64,000 nt of DNA, from the NCBI GenBank assembly GCA_964251665.1, contig CAXUKO010000004.1:62001-126000 (forward strand), given 5' to 3'. The number at the start of each line of letters is the position of its first letter. Position 1 is the first letter of the stretch. This document shows positions 42,684 to 51,870 of this stretch, in pieces. Source of the DNA: JBBQLG01 sp964251665 (GTDB lineage Bacteria; Bacteroidota; Bacteroidia; Cytophagales; Spirosomataceae). The notes beneath the pieces were generated by a model that was not told the origin of the DNA, searched no databases, and saw nothing but the letters and a program-made list of their open reading frames with translations. The translations under genes were made by a program, and so were the position numbers.

Positions 42684-45017
42684 ATGAAACAGTTTAGACA
42701 CATTGCCCTGGTCAGCCTGCTGATTAGCCCGACCCTTACAGTTGGTCAGAGCCGCTGGACCGAAACCAAATCCGATGATTTTGCCACAGTCACCAACCGG
42801 GGGGGACGAACGCTCGGGTATAGTCCAGCCTCGGGCGTGAAGCTGCTTACGGTGAATGGGCTTGCTTTTAAAGACCTGAACAAAAACGGTACGCTGGATG
42901 CCTACGAAGACTGGCGGCTACCCATCGACGTGCGGGCGAAAGATCTGGCGAAAAAGCTATCTGTCGAGCAGATTGCCGGGCTCATGCTTTACAGTCGGCA
43001 CCAGGCCATTCCGGCAGCGGCAGCCGGCTACATGGGCGGTACCTACAACCAGAAAGCATTCGCCGAAAGTGGAGCTAAACCGTACGACCTGACCGATCAG
43101 CAAAGCGAATTCCTGCGTCGCGATAACCTGCGTCACGTACTCATCACGACCGTACAAAGCCCGGAAGTAGCCGCCCGCTGGAACAACAATGCGCAGGCTC
43201 TGGTAGAAGGGCAGGGGCTGGGCATTCCAATTAACATCAGTACCGACCCGCGTCATGGTACCCGGGCCAATGCTGAGTTTAACGCGGGCGCAGGCGGAGC
43301 CATTTCTATGTGGCCCGGTTCGCTGGGGATGGCCGCTACCTTCGACCCGGCTGTGGTCGAGTCGTTTGGGCACATTGCCGCGCAGGAATACCGGGCACTG
43401 GGCATCGCCACGGCGTTATCGCCCCAGGTTGATATAGCCACCGACCCCCGCTGGAACCGGGTGAGCGGTACATTTGGGGAGAACCCGCGTTTGTCAAGCG
43501 ATATGGGACAGGCGTACATCGACGGTTTTCAGACCTCAACCGGTGCCGCCGAACTGGCCGATGGCTGGGGGTATCAGAGCGTGAATGCGATGGTAAAACA
43601 CTGGCCCGGTGGCGGGTCGGGTGAGGCTGGCCGTGATGCGCACTTTGGCATCGGTAAGTTTGCGGTTTACCCGGGCAATAATTTCTCCATGCACCTGACC
43701 CCCTTTCTGGAGGGAGCCTTTAAGCTGAAAGGCAAAACTAAAATGGCGTCGGCTGTGATGCCATACTACACCATTTCGGTAAATCAGGATGTGAAAAATC
43801 ACGAAAATGTTGGTAACAGCTACAACCGCTACCTGATTAATGACCTGTTGCGGACCAAATACGGCTACGACGGCGTGGCCTGTACCGACTGGGGCATCAC
43901 CGGCGACGAAACCGCGCTGAATACCTTCACCGGTGGTAAACCGTGGGGCGTTGAAAAGCTGACAGTAGCCGAACGGCATTACAAAGTGCTGATGGCGGGT
44001 ATCGATCAGTTTGGCGGCAATAACGATGCGGCTCCGGTGCTGGCTGCGTATCAGATGGGCGTTAAGGAGCAGGGCGAAGCCGCCATGCGGGCTCGTTTTG
44101 AGCAGTCGGCGGTGCGGTTGCTGAAGAATATTTTCCGGGTTGGCCTGTTCGAGAATCCGTACCTGACCATTGCTACGGCGACAAAAACGGTGGGTAGTCC
44201 CGAGTTCATGGCGGCTGGGTATGCTGCTCAACTGAAGTCACTGGTGCTGCTGAAGAACAAGGCGCAGACCCTGCCATTAAAGACGGGTAAGACCGTCTAT
44301 ATTCCAAAGCGATTCACCCCCGCTGGCCGCAACTTTATGGGCATCCCTACGCCGGAAACGCTGGAGTATCCTGTCAATATAGCGGTGGTGAAAAAGTATT
44401 TCACCGTTACGGACAACCCCGATCAGGCAGACTACGCGCTGGTCTTTATCGGCAGTCCCAACTCCGGGATTGGTTATGACCCGGCCGACGCGAAAGCTGG
44501 TGGTAACGGCTACCTGCCCATCAGCCTACAATATGGCCCGTACACTGCCAGTCTGGGCCGTAAAACCAGTTTAGCCGGGGGCGATCCGTTAGAAACGTTT
44601 ACTAACCGAAGCTATCAGGGCAAGTCCGTAACGGCCACCAACACGAGCGATCTGACTATGGTGACGGAGACCTACGCCAAAATGAAAGGCAAACCGGTGA
44701 TCGTATCCATTAATATGGCTAATCCAATGGTTTTCGGTGAGTTCGAGAAGCAGGCCAATGCGATTATGATCAATTTCGGCGTACTAGATCAGGCTATTCT
44801 GGATGGGCTGACGGGTAAAACTGAACCATCGGGACTGCTGCCGCTGCAGATGCCCGCCACTATGGAAACCGTGGAGCAGCAACAGGAAGATGTGCCGCAG
44901 GACATGACCTGCTACACCGATTCGGAGGGCAACACGTATGATTTCGGCTTTGGCCTGAACTGGAAGGGGAAAATTAGTGATGCCCGGACGAAACGATACG
45001 GGAAAGTAGCGCGATAA
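42684..45017 (+). CDS. Glycoside hydrolase family 3
   Basis: A 777-residue secreted enzyme (signal peptide ending near LTVG) that should cleave beta-linked glucose or xylose chains in the periplasm or outside. The N-terminal (beta/alpha)8 barrel has STDPRHGTRA, TALSPQVDIATDPRWNRV, TFGENPRLSSDMGQAYIDG, KHWPGGGSGEAGRDAHF and YDGVACTDWGITGDE, where the nucleophile Asp (TDW) is intact. A second alpha/beta domain (about 510-777) has SLVLLKNKAQTLPL. Substrate choice (beta-glucosidase versus beta-xylosidase) cannot be read. It has its own leader and a terminator, so is probably monocistronic. Confidence 0.9.
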   Translation: MKQFRHIALVSLLISPTLTVGQSRWTETKSDDFATVTNRGGRTLGYSPASGVKLLTVNGLAFKDLNKNGTLDAYEDWRLPIDVRAKDLAKKLSVEQIAGLMLYSRHQAIPAAAAGYMGGTYNQKAFAESGAKPYDLTDQQSEFLRRDNLRHVLITTVQSPEVAARWNNNAQALVEGQGLGIPINISTDPRHGTRANAEFNAGAGGAISMWPGSLGMAATFDPAVVESFGHIAAQEYRALGIATALSPQVDIATDPRWNRVSGTFGENPRLSSDMGQAYIDGFQTSTGAAELADGWGYQSVNAMVKHWPGGGSGEAGRDAHFGIGKFAVYPGNNFSMHLTPFLEGAFKLKGKTKMASAVMPYYTISVNQDVKNHENVGNSYNRYLINDLLRTKYGYDGVACTDWGITGDETALNTFTGGKPWGVEKLTVAERHYKVLMAGIDQFGGNNDAAPVLAAYQMGVKEQGEAAMRARFEQSAVRLLKNIFRVGLFENPYLTIATATKTVGSPEFMAAGYAAQLKSLVLLKNKAQTLPLKTGKTVYIPKRFTPAGRNFMGIPTPETLEYPVNIAVVKKYFTVTDNPDQADYALVFIGSPNSGIGYDPADAKAGGNGYLPISLQYGPYTASLGRKTSLAGGDPLETFTNRSYQGKSVTATNTSDLTMVTETYAKMKGKPVIVSINMANPMVFGEFEKQANAIMINFGVLDQAILDGLTGKTEPSGLLPLQMPATMETVEQQQEDVPQDMTCYTDSEGNTYDFGFGLNWKGKISDARTKRYGKVAR

Positions 45018-45052
45018 GCCTGCATTTGATGGATTTTCAGGGAGATTCGGCT

Positions 45053-45099
45053 GGTCAACAGGAACCGTTATACTGGTTCCTGTTGACCTTTATTTTATT
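45053..45099 (+). terminator. Intrinsic terminator after GH3
   Basis: Perfect 14-base arms GGTCAACAGGAACC / GGTTCCTGTTGACC with an 8-base loop, followed by TTTATTTTATTC on the plus strand. Confidence 0.85.
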
Positions 45100-45222
45100 C
45101 GATTGATTGCCGCGTGATTAATTGATGTGAACTGATTAACCGACAAAACAGAGACTGAGTAACAGGTCGTGATGGATGTACCGTGGTTTTGTAGAGACCG
45201 GTCGCTGGTGCCGCCCCATTTT

Positions 45223-47487
45223 TTAACGCAGTAGTGTAACGTGCCCTTTAATAGTGCGCTGCGTGAATTCGATGGCGTAAAGATACTCGCCTACCGGGAA
45301 GTCTTCGCCGTACCAGCGGAAGTTACGGTCGGTGGAGGAGAACACCTGCCGACCCCAGCGATTTACAATCACGACGGAGCGAAACTGATCGGTACAGTTG
45401 TCGGGCGGGATGTTTTTGGCCGCGAAATAATCATTAACTCCATCATTATTGGGCGTAAATACGTTGGGAACCACAATCTCGACATTGGTTGCCAGGTTCT
45501 TCACATGAAATACTACCGTAGTGGTATCAGTATGGTTAGGCTGACAACTACGATCATCATCGATAAAATCCAGTGTAAAGGTGCGTTCGTTTTTGCCCTG
45601 TAATACGCTACAGTCCACCAGCCAGCTAAAGGGCGATTGTAACGTCGGGCGACCTGTTTTGGCCGCGAACTTCATGCCGAGTTTCTGGTAGTCGAACCCA
45701 CGGCCAACAGCAAACATGAGAAGCGAATCGCGGTCGGGGTCATCACCGATCACACCAAAATGGACCGTCGAAGCCGCTGTGTCACCGGGCACAATGCTCA
45801 ATTCGATAGTTTGTGACTGCGGGAGCGTCGTCTGAATGGTAGGGGGGCGGCTGGGTAACCCTTTGGCGGTGAGTTGGACCGTAACTGTATCGCCGAGGGG
45901 TCGGTTACAGCGGGTGTCGAACACGACAAAATCAACTAAATAGGGCTCGGCGCGGGCCTGACTGCAAATGGGTTTGAAGGTGAACGGCTGCGTTACCTTC
46001 CCCGTCCCGGTTCCGTTGGTAAACGACATGCCCGCCGATGTGAGGTCAAATCCGCGTCCAATGGCTTTCAGCGTCAGTCCATCGTTGTCAATGTCCGAAC
46101 CAATGGCGGTGAACGTCAGCGAGGAGCCGACAGTAACCGTGCGGCTCTGAGTTCCGGTCAGGTCGGTGGCTGCTACAGGTTTGTGGTTTAGTTCAGGCGT
46201 GATGTTTAGTTGTACCGTCAGGGTATCCTGTAGCGGTTGCGGGCAGCCTTCGTCCGACACGACAATTTGCAGGGCGACCCGGCCCGTCAGGCCACCGGCA
46301 CACCGGCCAAAACAAACCGTTGCTGTTGCGGTGTCGCGGCTGGTGCGGGTCGTAAACTGGCCCGGCGTGATGGTTAAACCGGGCAGGGCGGTGCCGATGG
46401 TGGTCAGCGTCAGCCGCTGATTGGCGTTCGGATCGGTCAGGTACAGGGTCAGGCAGTTCTGCTCTTTTTCATTAATCGAAATAACGGTTCCCTCTTTGTA
46501 AAAAGCCGTCTGACCCGCCTGCCGGAGCAATGCCACCGGTGGGTCGTTAGCGGGGCAGTCGATTACTTTTAGCTGGAAATCGCGCCGGACGCTGCCAATC
46601 TGCTTACCAGCCCGGTATTCTTTCACCAGTACGCAGAAGACGTACAGCCCTACCCGGTCGGCGATGACACTGAGCCGTCCCGTTTTGGCATCGACGCGCA
46701 GGGGCAGCGAACCGGTGATGGCGTTCGTGGCCGAGTAGCCGTTGAGCCAGCTAATGTCGGGATAGGGGCCGGGGTGGTAGGTGGCCTGTCCAAACTGGTC
46801 CGGTACGCCGGGGTTGGGTTGCCGGGAATCGCTGAAACCATTATAGGGCGTCACCAACGAATAGGCCAGGCTGTCGCCATCGGGATCTTTCGCGCTGAAA
46901 TCGAAGGTAAACGGCTTTTTGAGACATATATAGTCTCCTTTGGCTTCGCCGAACACCGGGGAGGAGTTGGCGTACACTTTACCGCTGCTCCACAGGTTGG
47001 GAAATTCTAAGTAGAACATCGACCCGGCACCACCGGGATTATTTATATTGGTAATAGAGTTGTTGCGGCAACACCGCTCCCAGGTCATGTAATACCCGCC
47101 CGGATCATCGAATGCCGATTGGGTGAAACTAACATCGCGGCTGTAGCGGATTCGCCGGGTGCTCAGGGAATTAATAGAGCAGGCCGGTACCGTGTAGGCG
47201 ATGAAATTGTCGCTGACAACGAATAGTTGAACGGTACCCATAAGGGTGTTGTCGCGCTTCCGAAAAATAGCCACAATAATAGATTGATCCTTCGCATTAG
47301 GGTTGCCGTTTAGATTATCGAAATACAGGTTCAGGTTAATCTGGTGCGTGGTGGCGGCATTGGCACCCCGGTATTGCAGTTCCAGTTCGCCCCCGACGAT
47401 ATGGGTGGCGCGGGCCGTCAGAGCCAGACCGAATAAGAGCCAGACTGTCAGCCCCAACGACCGGAAAGCAGGGTAAAGTAGCGTCAT
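45223..47487 (-). CDS. Gliding-motility-type surface protein with C-terminal sorting domain
   Basis: A 754-residue secreted protein. A signal peptide (GLTVWLLFGLALTARA) is followed by THIVGGELELQYR, then repeated Ig/cadherin-like segments with calcium-type acidic turns (AKDPDGDSLAYSLV, GSDIDNDGLTLKAIG, GDDPDRDSLLMFAVG). The C-terminal ~85 residues hold NVFTPNNDGVNDYFA, RWGRQVF and FPVGEYLYAIEF, the gliding-motility-associated C-terminal domain used for type IX secretion (type B sorting). It should be exposed or released at the cell surface. It lies divergently upstream of rlmD, which is unrelated. Function as an adhesin is inferred. Confidence 0.88.
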   Translation of the reverse strand: MTLLYPAFRSLGLTVWLLFGLALTARATHIVGGELELQYRGANAATTHQINLNLYFDNLNGNPNAKDQSIIVAIFRKRDNTLMGTVQLFVVSDNFIAYTVPACSINSLSTRRIRYSRDVSFTQSAFDDPGGYYMTWERCCRNNSITNINNPGGAGSMFYLEFPNLWSSGKVYANSSPVFGEAKGDYICLKKPFTFDFSAKDPDGDSLAYSLVTPYNGFSDSRQPNPGVPDQFGQATYHPGPYPDISWLNGYSATNAITGSLPLRVDAKTGRLSVIADRVGLYVFCVLVKEYRAGKQIGSVRRDFQLKVIDCPANDPPVALLRQAGQTAFYKEGTVISINEKEQNCLTLYLTDPNANQRLTLTTIGTALPGLTITPGQFTTRTSRDTATATVCFGRCAGGLTGRVALQIVVSDEGCPQPLQDTLTVQLNITPELNHKPVAATDLTGTQSRTVTVGSSLTFTAIGSDIDNDGLTLKAIGRGFDLTSAGMSFTNGTGTGKVTQPFTFKPICSQARAEPYLVDFVVFDTRCNRPLGDTVTVQLTAKGLPSRPPTIQTTLPQSQTIELSIVPGDTAASTVHFGVIGDDPDRDSLLMFAVGRGFDYQKLGMKFAAKTGRPTLQSPFSWLVDCSVLQGKNERTFTLDFIDDDRSCQPNHTDTTTVVFHVKNLATNVEIVVPNVFTPNNDGVNDYFAAKNIPPDNCTDQFRSVVIVNRWGRQVFSSTDRNFRWYGEDFPVGEYLYAIEFTQRTIKGHVTLLR

Positions 47488-47683
47488 ACAGTTTAGGGTA
47501 GAATGATGTCCGTCCGGAAACGGATGCTTAATTTAGCGGCTTTTTCAGAAACTATGGACTGCTGTCTGGTGTGATTGGTAAGAACTTTCGTGATTTCTGT
47601 AGGGGCAGGCAGCCATCCGGCGTTTTGCCTCTCCTGAAAAAAATGAAACCCTCGTACTCATCAGGATGCTATCTTGACTATTT

Positions 47684-49132
47684 ATGCGTAAGAAAAATAA
47701 TAAAGCTCCCGAGCGGTTGACCAACGTCCGCATCGACGATGTAGCCGCCGAGGGAAAATGCCTGATTCGCACTGCCGAAGGTGTCATCTTTGTCGAAGGA
47801 CGGTCCGGTGGTCCCGCACCCGCACCCGGCGATCTGGTTGATATTCGGGTGGTGAACAAAAAGAAACAGTACCGCGAGGCCGTTGTTGAGCGCGTTCACG
47901 AATACTCCGATCTCCGTACCGAGCCGTTCTGCGAACACTTTGGCACCTGTGGCGGCTGTAAATGGCAGCATATCCGCTACGACGAACAACTGCGGTTTAA
48001 ACGCCAGCAGGTGGTCGATCACCTGACCCGCATTGGTAAAGTTGAACTGCCCGGACGCGGGGCCGCCGACATTCCGCCAACGCTGGCCGCTCACCCAACT
48101 CAATATTACCGCAACAAGCTCGAATTTACCTGCTCCGAAGGCCGCTGGTTGACGGATACGGACCTGCTGACAGGCCACGAGTTTGATCCCCGCGCCATTG
48201 GTTTTCACGTACCGCGCCGGTTCGATAAAGTGCTGGCTATTAACCATTGCTACCTCCAGCCCGACCCGTCCAACGCCATTCGGCTGGCCGTGGCCGAGTA
48301 TATGTACCGGAACAATATACCGGCCTATAACCTCAAAACCCACGTTGGTTTTCTGCGTACGCTGATTATCCGCACGGCTGCGTCAACGGGACAGGTGATG
48401 GTAACGGTACAGACTGGTAAAGACAGTACGGCAGAATTGCTGTTTCCGTTGCTGAATTTCCTGAAAATTACGTTCCCGGAAATCACGTCGCTGAACTACA
48501 TCATCAACGCCAAGATGAACGATAACTACGGCGATCAGGACGTGATTAACTATGCGGGTCTGCCATATATCGAGGAGACAATGGAGTCGCTGACATTCCG
48601 GATCGGGCCAAAATCGTTCTATCAGACCAATTCGGAGCAGGCTTATAATTTATATAGTATTGCCCGCGATTGGGCCGGGCTGACCGGCAAGGAACGCGTC
48701 TATGACCTTTACACCGGTACCGGTACTATTGCCCTGTTCGTGGCGCAGCAGGCGAAACACGTGATTGGCATCGAGTACGTGGAACCGGCGGTGGTAGACG
48801 CCCGTATTAACGCGGAAGTGAACGGCATCGCCCATGTCGATTTCCTGGCGGGCGACATGAAGCACCTGCTGACGGATGATTTATTCGCCAGATACGGCAA
48901 GCCCGACGTAATTATCACCGATCCGCCCCGCGCTGGTATGGACGAACCCGTTACGCGTCAGCTTTTGGTGGCTGCGCCCGAGCGGATCGTGTATATAAGC
49001 TGTAACACCGCCACCCAGGCCCGCGACCTGTCAATCCTGGATGAGAAATACGCCGTGGCGAAGGTGCAGCCGGTGGATATGTTCCCCCACACCCACCATG
49101 TCGAGAATGTGGTGTTGTTGGTGAAGCGATAG
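47684..49132 (+). CDS. rlmD: 23S rRNA uracil-C5 methyltransferase (RlmD/RumA type)
   Basis: A 482-residue SAM-dependent RNA methyltransferase. A TRAM-like RNA-binding domain (residues 1 to about 75) is followed by the iron-sulfur cysteines in FCEHFGTCGGCKWQH. The SAM-binding fold contains YDLYTGTGTIALFVAQQ and DPPRAGMDE. The catalytic Cys is in VYISCNTATQARDL. It would methylate a specific uridine of 23S rRNA (U1939 in E. coli); RumA-family paralogues with other sites (RlmCD-type) cannot be excluded. Two hairpins follow it. Confidence 0.92.
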   Translation: MRKKNNKAPERLTNVRIDDVAAEGKCLIRTAEGVIFVEGRSGGPAPAPGDLVDIRVVNKKKQYREAVVERVHEYSDLRTEPFCEHFGTCGGCKWQHIRYDEQLRFKRQQVVDHLTRIGKVELPGRGAADIPPTLAAHPTQYYRNKLEFTCSEGRWLTDTDLLTGHEFDPRAIGFHVPRRFDKVLAINHCYLQPDPSNAIRLAVAEYMYRNNIPAYNLKTHVGFLRTLIIRTAASTGQVMVTVQTGKDSTAELLFPLLNFLKITFPEITSLNYIINAKMNDNYGDQDVINYAGLPYIEETMESLTFRIGPKSFYQTNSEQAYNLYSIARDWAGLTGKERVYDLYTGTGTIALFVAQQAKHVIGIEYVEPAVVDARINAEVNGIAHVDFLAGDMKHLLTDDLFARYGKPDVIITDPPRAGMDEPVTRQLLVAAPERIVYISCNTATQARDLSILDEKYAVAKVQPVDMFPHTHHVENVVLLVKR

Positions 49133-49133
49133 G

Positions 49134-49168
49134 TATCCGGTTTGCCGGTCCGACCGGCGAACCGGATA
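49134..49168 (+). terminator. GC-rich hairpin directly after rlmD
   Basis: ATCCGGTTTGCCGGT pairs with ACCGGCGAACCGGAT at 14 of 15 positions. There is no strong U tract. A second hairpin (49196-49243) follows, so the two may act together. Confidence 0.55.
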
Positions 49169-49195
49169 TAGCAGTTAATGGCGGCAGCGTTTAAT

Positions 49196-49243
49196 AAGCG
49201 GCCCATAAGCTCACGGTAACACGTGTGAGCTTATGGGCCGCTT
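49196..49243. terminator. Second hairpin after rlmD
   Basis: Perfect 19-base arms AAGCGGCCCATAAGCTCAC and its complement, with a 10-base loop. It lacks a strong U tract, so it could be a processing or stability element rather than a true terminator. Confidence 0.6.
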
Positions 49244-49307
49244 GTAGTTTGCCATTCGTGGTCGAAAGGTCTGGCTATCTGGCTTAAGTGATCATCTTCA
49301 GGCCGTC

Positions 49308-49425
49308 ATTTCCCAAAAGTAGTAGTTGTTAACCCATTTGTGATAGCCCGGCCCGGCTACGTGCCCGACCTTTGACCTATCCAAACCGGATAACCAACCA
49401 CAAACTTTCTAACACCTTATAGATC
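49308..49425 (+). promoter_or_regulatory. Conserved leader copy 1 of the duplicated small secreted gene
   Basis: The region repeats in front of the second copy (51150-51264). Shared blocks are CCCAAAAGT, TAGTTGTT, ACCCATTT, GATAGCCCG, then GACCTTTGA and a 38-base block identical in both (49377-49414; it contains ATCCAAACCGGAT). GACCTTTG is one base off the TAnnTTTG box and may be the -7 element. Confidence 0.6.
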
Positions 49426-49833
49426 ATGAAAACGCTCATCCAACCCCTGCTCGTTGCCCTTTCGTTCAGCTTAGTTACCGTCACTACCTCACTGGCTGCC
49501 ACTCCGTCGACTGACCGGCCAACCCGCCCGGCGGTGACAGCCGCCTACAAGACCAGCATCTACACAACCGCCGAGGGCAAACTCAACATTGCCCTGGATA
49601 AAGAAACCGGGGGTACTGTTATCGTTCGGCTGACCAACAGCCTGGGCAAAGAATTTTTTGCTAAACGGATTGGTAAGCATGAAAAAGTAGCCCGGCTGCG
49701 CCTGGACGTGAGCGGGTTACCCGATGGTACCTACCAGGTAGCGATCACCAACGGCGTTGAGATGACCACCCACACCCTGACACTGGCGACTCAGCAACCC
49801 GTTGAGACCAGTCGCCTGGTCGCCATAAACTAA
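49426..49833 (+). CDS. Small secreted Ig-like protein (paralogue 1)
   Basis: A 135-residue protein with a signal peptide ending near SLAA. The mature part contains KLNIALDKETGGTVIVRLTNS, LGKEFFAKRIG and LRLDVSGLPDGTYQVAITNG, a beta-sandwich pattern like the DUF3244 or T9SS type A tail domains, but as a stand-alone protein. It is not attached to a larger enzyme, so sorting-tail function is doubtful. The paralogue at 51265 is highly similar along the whole protein. It has its own leader and terminator, each duplicated with it. Confidence 0.8.
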   Translation: MKTLIQPLLVALSFSLVTVTTSLAATPSTDRPTRPAVTAAYKTSIYTTAEGKLNIALDKETGGTVIVRLTNSLGKEFFAKRIGKHEKVARLRLDVSGLPDGTYQVAITNGVEMTTHTLTLATQQPVETSRLVAIN

Positions 49834-49878
49834 GCCATAAGCCTTTACCTTTCTATCCACGTTCAATCTATAACCCCG

Positions 49879-49907
49879 GGCCGATCCAAATCTGGATCGG
49901 CCTTTTT
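49879..49907 (+). terminator. Terminator of paralogue 1
   Basis: GGCCGATCCA / TGGATCGGCC with a 4-base loop, then TTTTT. The equivalent place after paralogue 2 has a similar hairpin (51733-51757). Confidence 0.8.
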
Positions 49908-49942
49908 GTTGCGTACAACGGGGGCTGACAAAAAGTCGGACG

Positions 49943-50950
49943 TTACGGTTGACCACCCCCACCGGCGGCTCCATACACCTGCCCCGTGGCATAACTGGCA
50001 TCGGCTGCGGCCAGCTGAACGTAAATCGAGGCCAGTTCGGCGGGCTGACCAGGACGACCCAGCGGGGTATCACCGCCAAAATTTTTCAGCTTCTCCTCGG
50101 TCGCTCCCCCACTGGGCTGCAACGGCGTCCAGATCGGGCCGGGCGCAACGCCGTTTACCCGAATTCCTTTTGGCCCCAGTTGTTTAGCCAGCGATTTTAC
50201 ATAATTCATCGTAGCCGCTTTCGTCTGGGCATAGTCATACAGGTTAGCCGACGGGTCGTACGCCTGCTCCGATGTGGTGCCAATGATAGCTGAACCCGGC
50301 TGTAGGTGCGGCAGGGCCGCTTTGATGATCCAGAAAGGCGCGTAAATATTGGTCTTCATGGTCCAGTCGAACTGCTCGGTCGTTATGTCGAGAATAGAGT
50401 CATGAGCCTGTTGCCGACCTGCATTGCTCACCACAATGTCCAGCCCACCCAGGCCACGAACTGCTTCGTCGACCAGCCGTTTACAAAACGCTTCATCCCG
50501 AAGATCACCGGGGATGGCGATGGCTTTGCGCCCTTCGGCCTTAATCAGGGCAATCACCTCCCGGGCATCCGGCTCCTCGGCGGGTAAATAATTAATGGCT
50601 ACATCGGCTCCCTCGCGGGCGTAGGCAATAGCGGCCGCCCGCCCCATTCCCGAGTCACCCCCGGTGATCAGCGCTTTTCGGCCTTTCAACCGACCCGAAC
50701 CTTTATAACTGGTTTCGCCATGATCGGGCTTGGGGTCCATCTTGCCGGCCAGTCCCGGCCAGGGTTGTGGCTGGGATTTAAAGGGCGGCTTGGGGTATTT
50801 GGTGGTTGGATTTTCGAGTGCTGGCGGGGCGGAAGTGTCAGTCTGAGGCAGGTCCGAACCGGCCAATACGGGTACAGCCGCTACGGTAGCTAAACCGGTT
50901 CCTAATCCGTGAATCACCCGGCGCCGACTGATTTGCGTTTCATTATTCAT
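49943..50950 (-). CDS. Tat-exported SDR-family oxidoreductase
   Basis: A 335-residue short-chain dehydrogenase. The N-terminus carries a twin-arginine signal (SRRRVIHGLGTGLATVAAVPVLAG). The Rossmann part (from about residue 90) has ALITGGDSGMGRAAAIAYAREGADVAINYLP for NAD(P) and NAGRQQ. The catalytic Tyr/Lys pair sits in YDYAQTKAA, and the active-site Ser region is TTSEQAY. The GGDSGMGR plus KMDPKPDHGETSYKGSGRLKGRKALITGG start is that of general-stress (YhdF/YghA-like) SDRs, which normally have no Tat signal. Location would be periplasmic. The gene separates the two duplicated secreted genes and lies on the opposite strand. Confidence 0.85.
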   Translation of the reverse strand: MNNETQISRRRVIHGLGTGLATVAAVPVLAGSDLPQTDTSAPPALENPTTKYPKPPFKSQPQPWPGLAGKMDPKPDHGETSYKGSGRLKGRKALITGGDSGMGRAAAIAYAREGADVAINYLPAEEPDAREVIALIKAEGRKAIAIPGDLRDEAFCKRLVDEAVRGLGGLDIVVSNAGRQQAHDSILDITTEQFDWTMKTNIYAPFWIIKAALPHLQPGSAIIGTTSEQAYDPSANLYDYAQTKAATMNYVKSLAKQLGPKGIRVNGVAPGPIWTPLQPSGGATEEKLKNFGGDTPLGRPGQPAELASIYVQLAAADASYATGQVYGAAGGGGQP

Positions 50951-51149
50951 GTTGTGTCTGTTTTCGTTTTATGTGTTGAGTCAGGATGTATTAACCGAAT
51001 TTCAGACAGAACAGAAGCCACTTTCAGACATTTATGCCGCTTATCTCAGGAAAGATTATTCTACGGCATAAATAGAGTAATCGGCTTGCCTTGTTGCTCC
51101 CTTCTTTTGCCGGTCAACCAGTCCTGTGTCGCGCGTTTAGGGTGACATT

Positions 51150-51264
51150 CCCCAAAAGTGATAGTTGTTGACCCATTTAAGATAGCCCGTTCCCCGGCTT
51201 GCCGCGACCTTTGATCTATCCAAACCGGATAACCAACCACAAACTTTCTAACATTCCATACACC
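51150..51264 (+). promoter_or_regulatory. Conserved leader copy 2 of the duplicated small secreted gene
   Basis: It repeats the elements listed for copy 1, including the 38-base identical block (51216-51253) and GACCTTTGA. Bases outside the shared blocks differ. It belongs to the plus-strand paralogue and lies in the 314-base gap after the divergent SDR gene. Confidence 0.6.
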
Positions 51265-51684
51265 ATGAAAACGCTCATCCAACCCCTGTTTCTGACCCTC
51301 GCCTTAACCGTAGCCACAGCCGCTGCTTCACTGGCCAACAACACCGCATCAGCCCATCGGCCCGACCGCCCTACCCGCCCCGCCGTGGCGGCAGCTTACA
51401 AGACCGGTATCTATTCTACCGCCGAGGGTAAGCTCAGTATTGCCTTAGACAAAGAAACAGGTGGGGTAGTAGTTATCCGCCTGACCAACAGTGCCGGTAA
51501 AGAGATGTTTACCGAGCGGGTAGGCAAAGCCGAGAAAAGCGCCCGGTTGCGTTTAGACGTAAGTGGGCTGCCTGATGGAGCCTATCAGGTAGTGATCACC
51601 AACGGTGTCGAGACGACTACACATGGTCTGACGCTGGCCACCCGGCAGCCCAGTGTCAGCAGTCGCCTGGTTGCTATTAACTAA
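51265..51684 (+). CDS. Small secreted Ig-like protein (paralogue 2)
   Basis: A 139-residue protein, highly similar to the one at 49426 along its full length: same signal-peptide start MKTLIQPL, same RPTRPAV...AAYKT linker, and the same beta-rich body (LSIALDKETGGVVVIRLTNSAGKEMFTERVGK, LRLDVSGLPDGAYQVVITNG). The two copies differ in scattered residues and at two extra positions in the linker, so the duplication is not recent. Role unknown. I chose the ATG at 51265, as the longer frame includes leader sequence only. Confidence 0.8.
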   Translation: MKTLIQPLFLTLALTVATAAASLANNTASAHRPDRPTRPAVAAAYKTGIYSTAEGKLSIALDKETGGVVVIRLTNSAGKEMFTERVGKAEKSARLRLDVSGLPDGAYQVVITNGVETTTHGLTLATRQPSVSSRLVAIN

Positions 51685-51732
51685 GTCCTTACCTCAATAC
51701 CATACCTCTTTTTCAGATTCACTCAATTCCCG

Positions 51733-51757
51733 GGCCGGGCCAGCGTTTGGACCGGCC
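51733..51757 (+). terminator. Terminator of paralogue 2
   Basis: GGCCGG(G)CCA pairs with TGG(A)CCGGCC with one mismatch, followed by TTTT. The flank CCCGGGCCG before it is the same as after paralogue 1. Confidence 0.65.
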
Positions 51758-51870
51758 TTTTGGTGGTTTAGCTGACAGTAACGACCTTTAACCGGGTCAG
51801 ACCGGCTTTCGTTTAGTACCCTGGCAAGCCGTTTCGCCTGACCCTTCGCCTTTACTATCCTGATTGATTC

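Noticed and set aside
43536..44231. Minus-strand frame of 231 codons opposite GH3
   Set aside because: It overlaps the GH3 catalytic region and carries no recognisable features.
47678..48343. Minus-strand frame of 221 codons opposite rlmD
   Set aside because: It lies over the RlmD Fe-S region on the opposite strand; no sign of its own.
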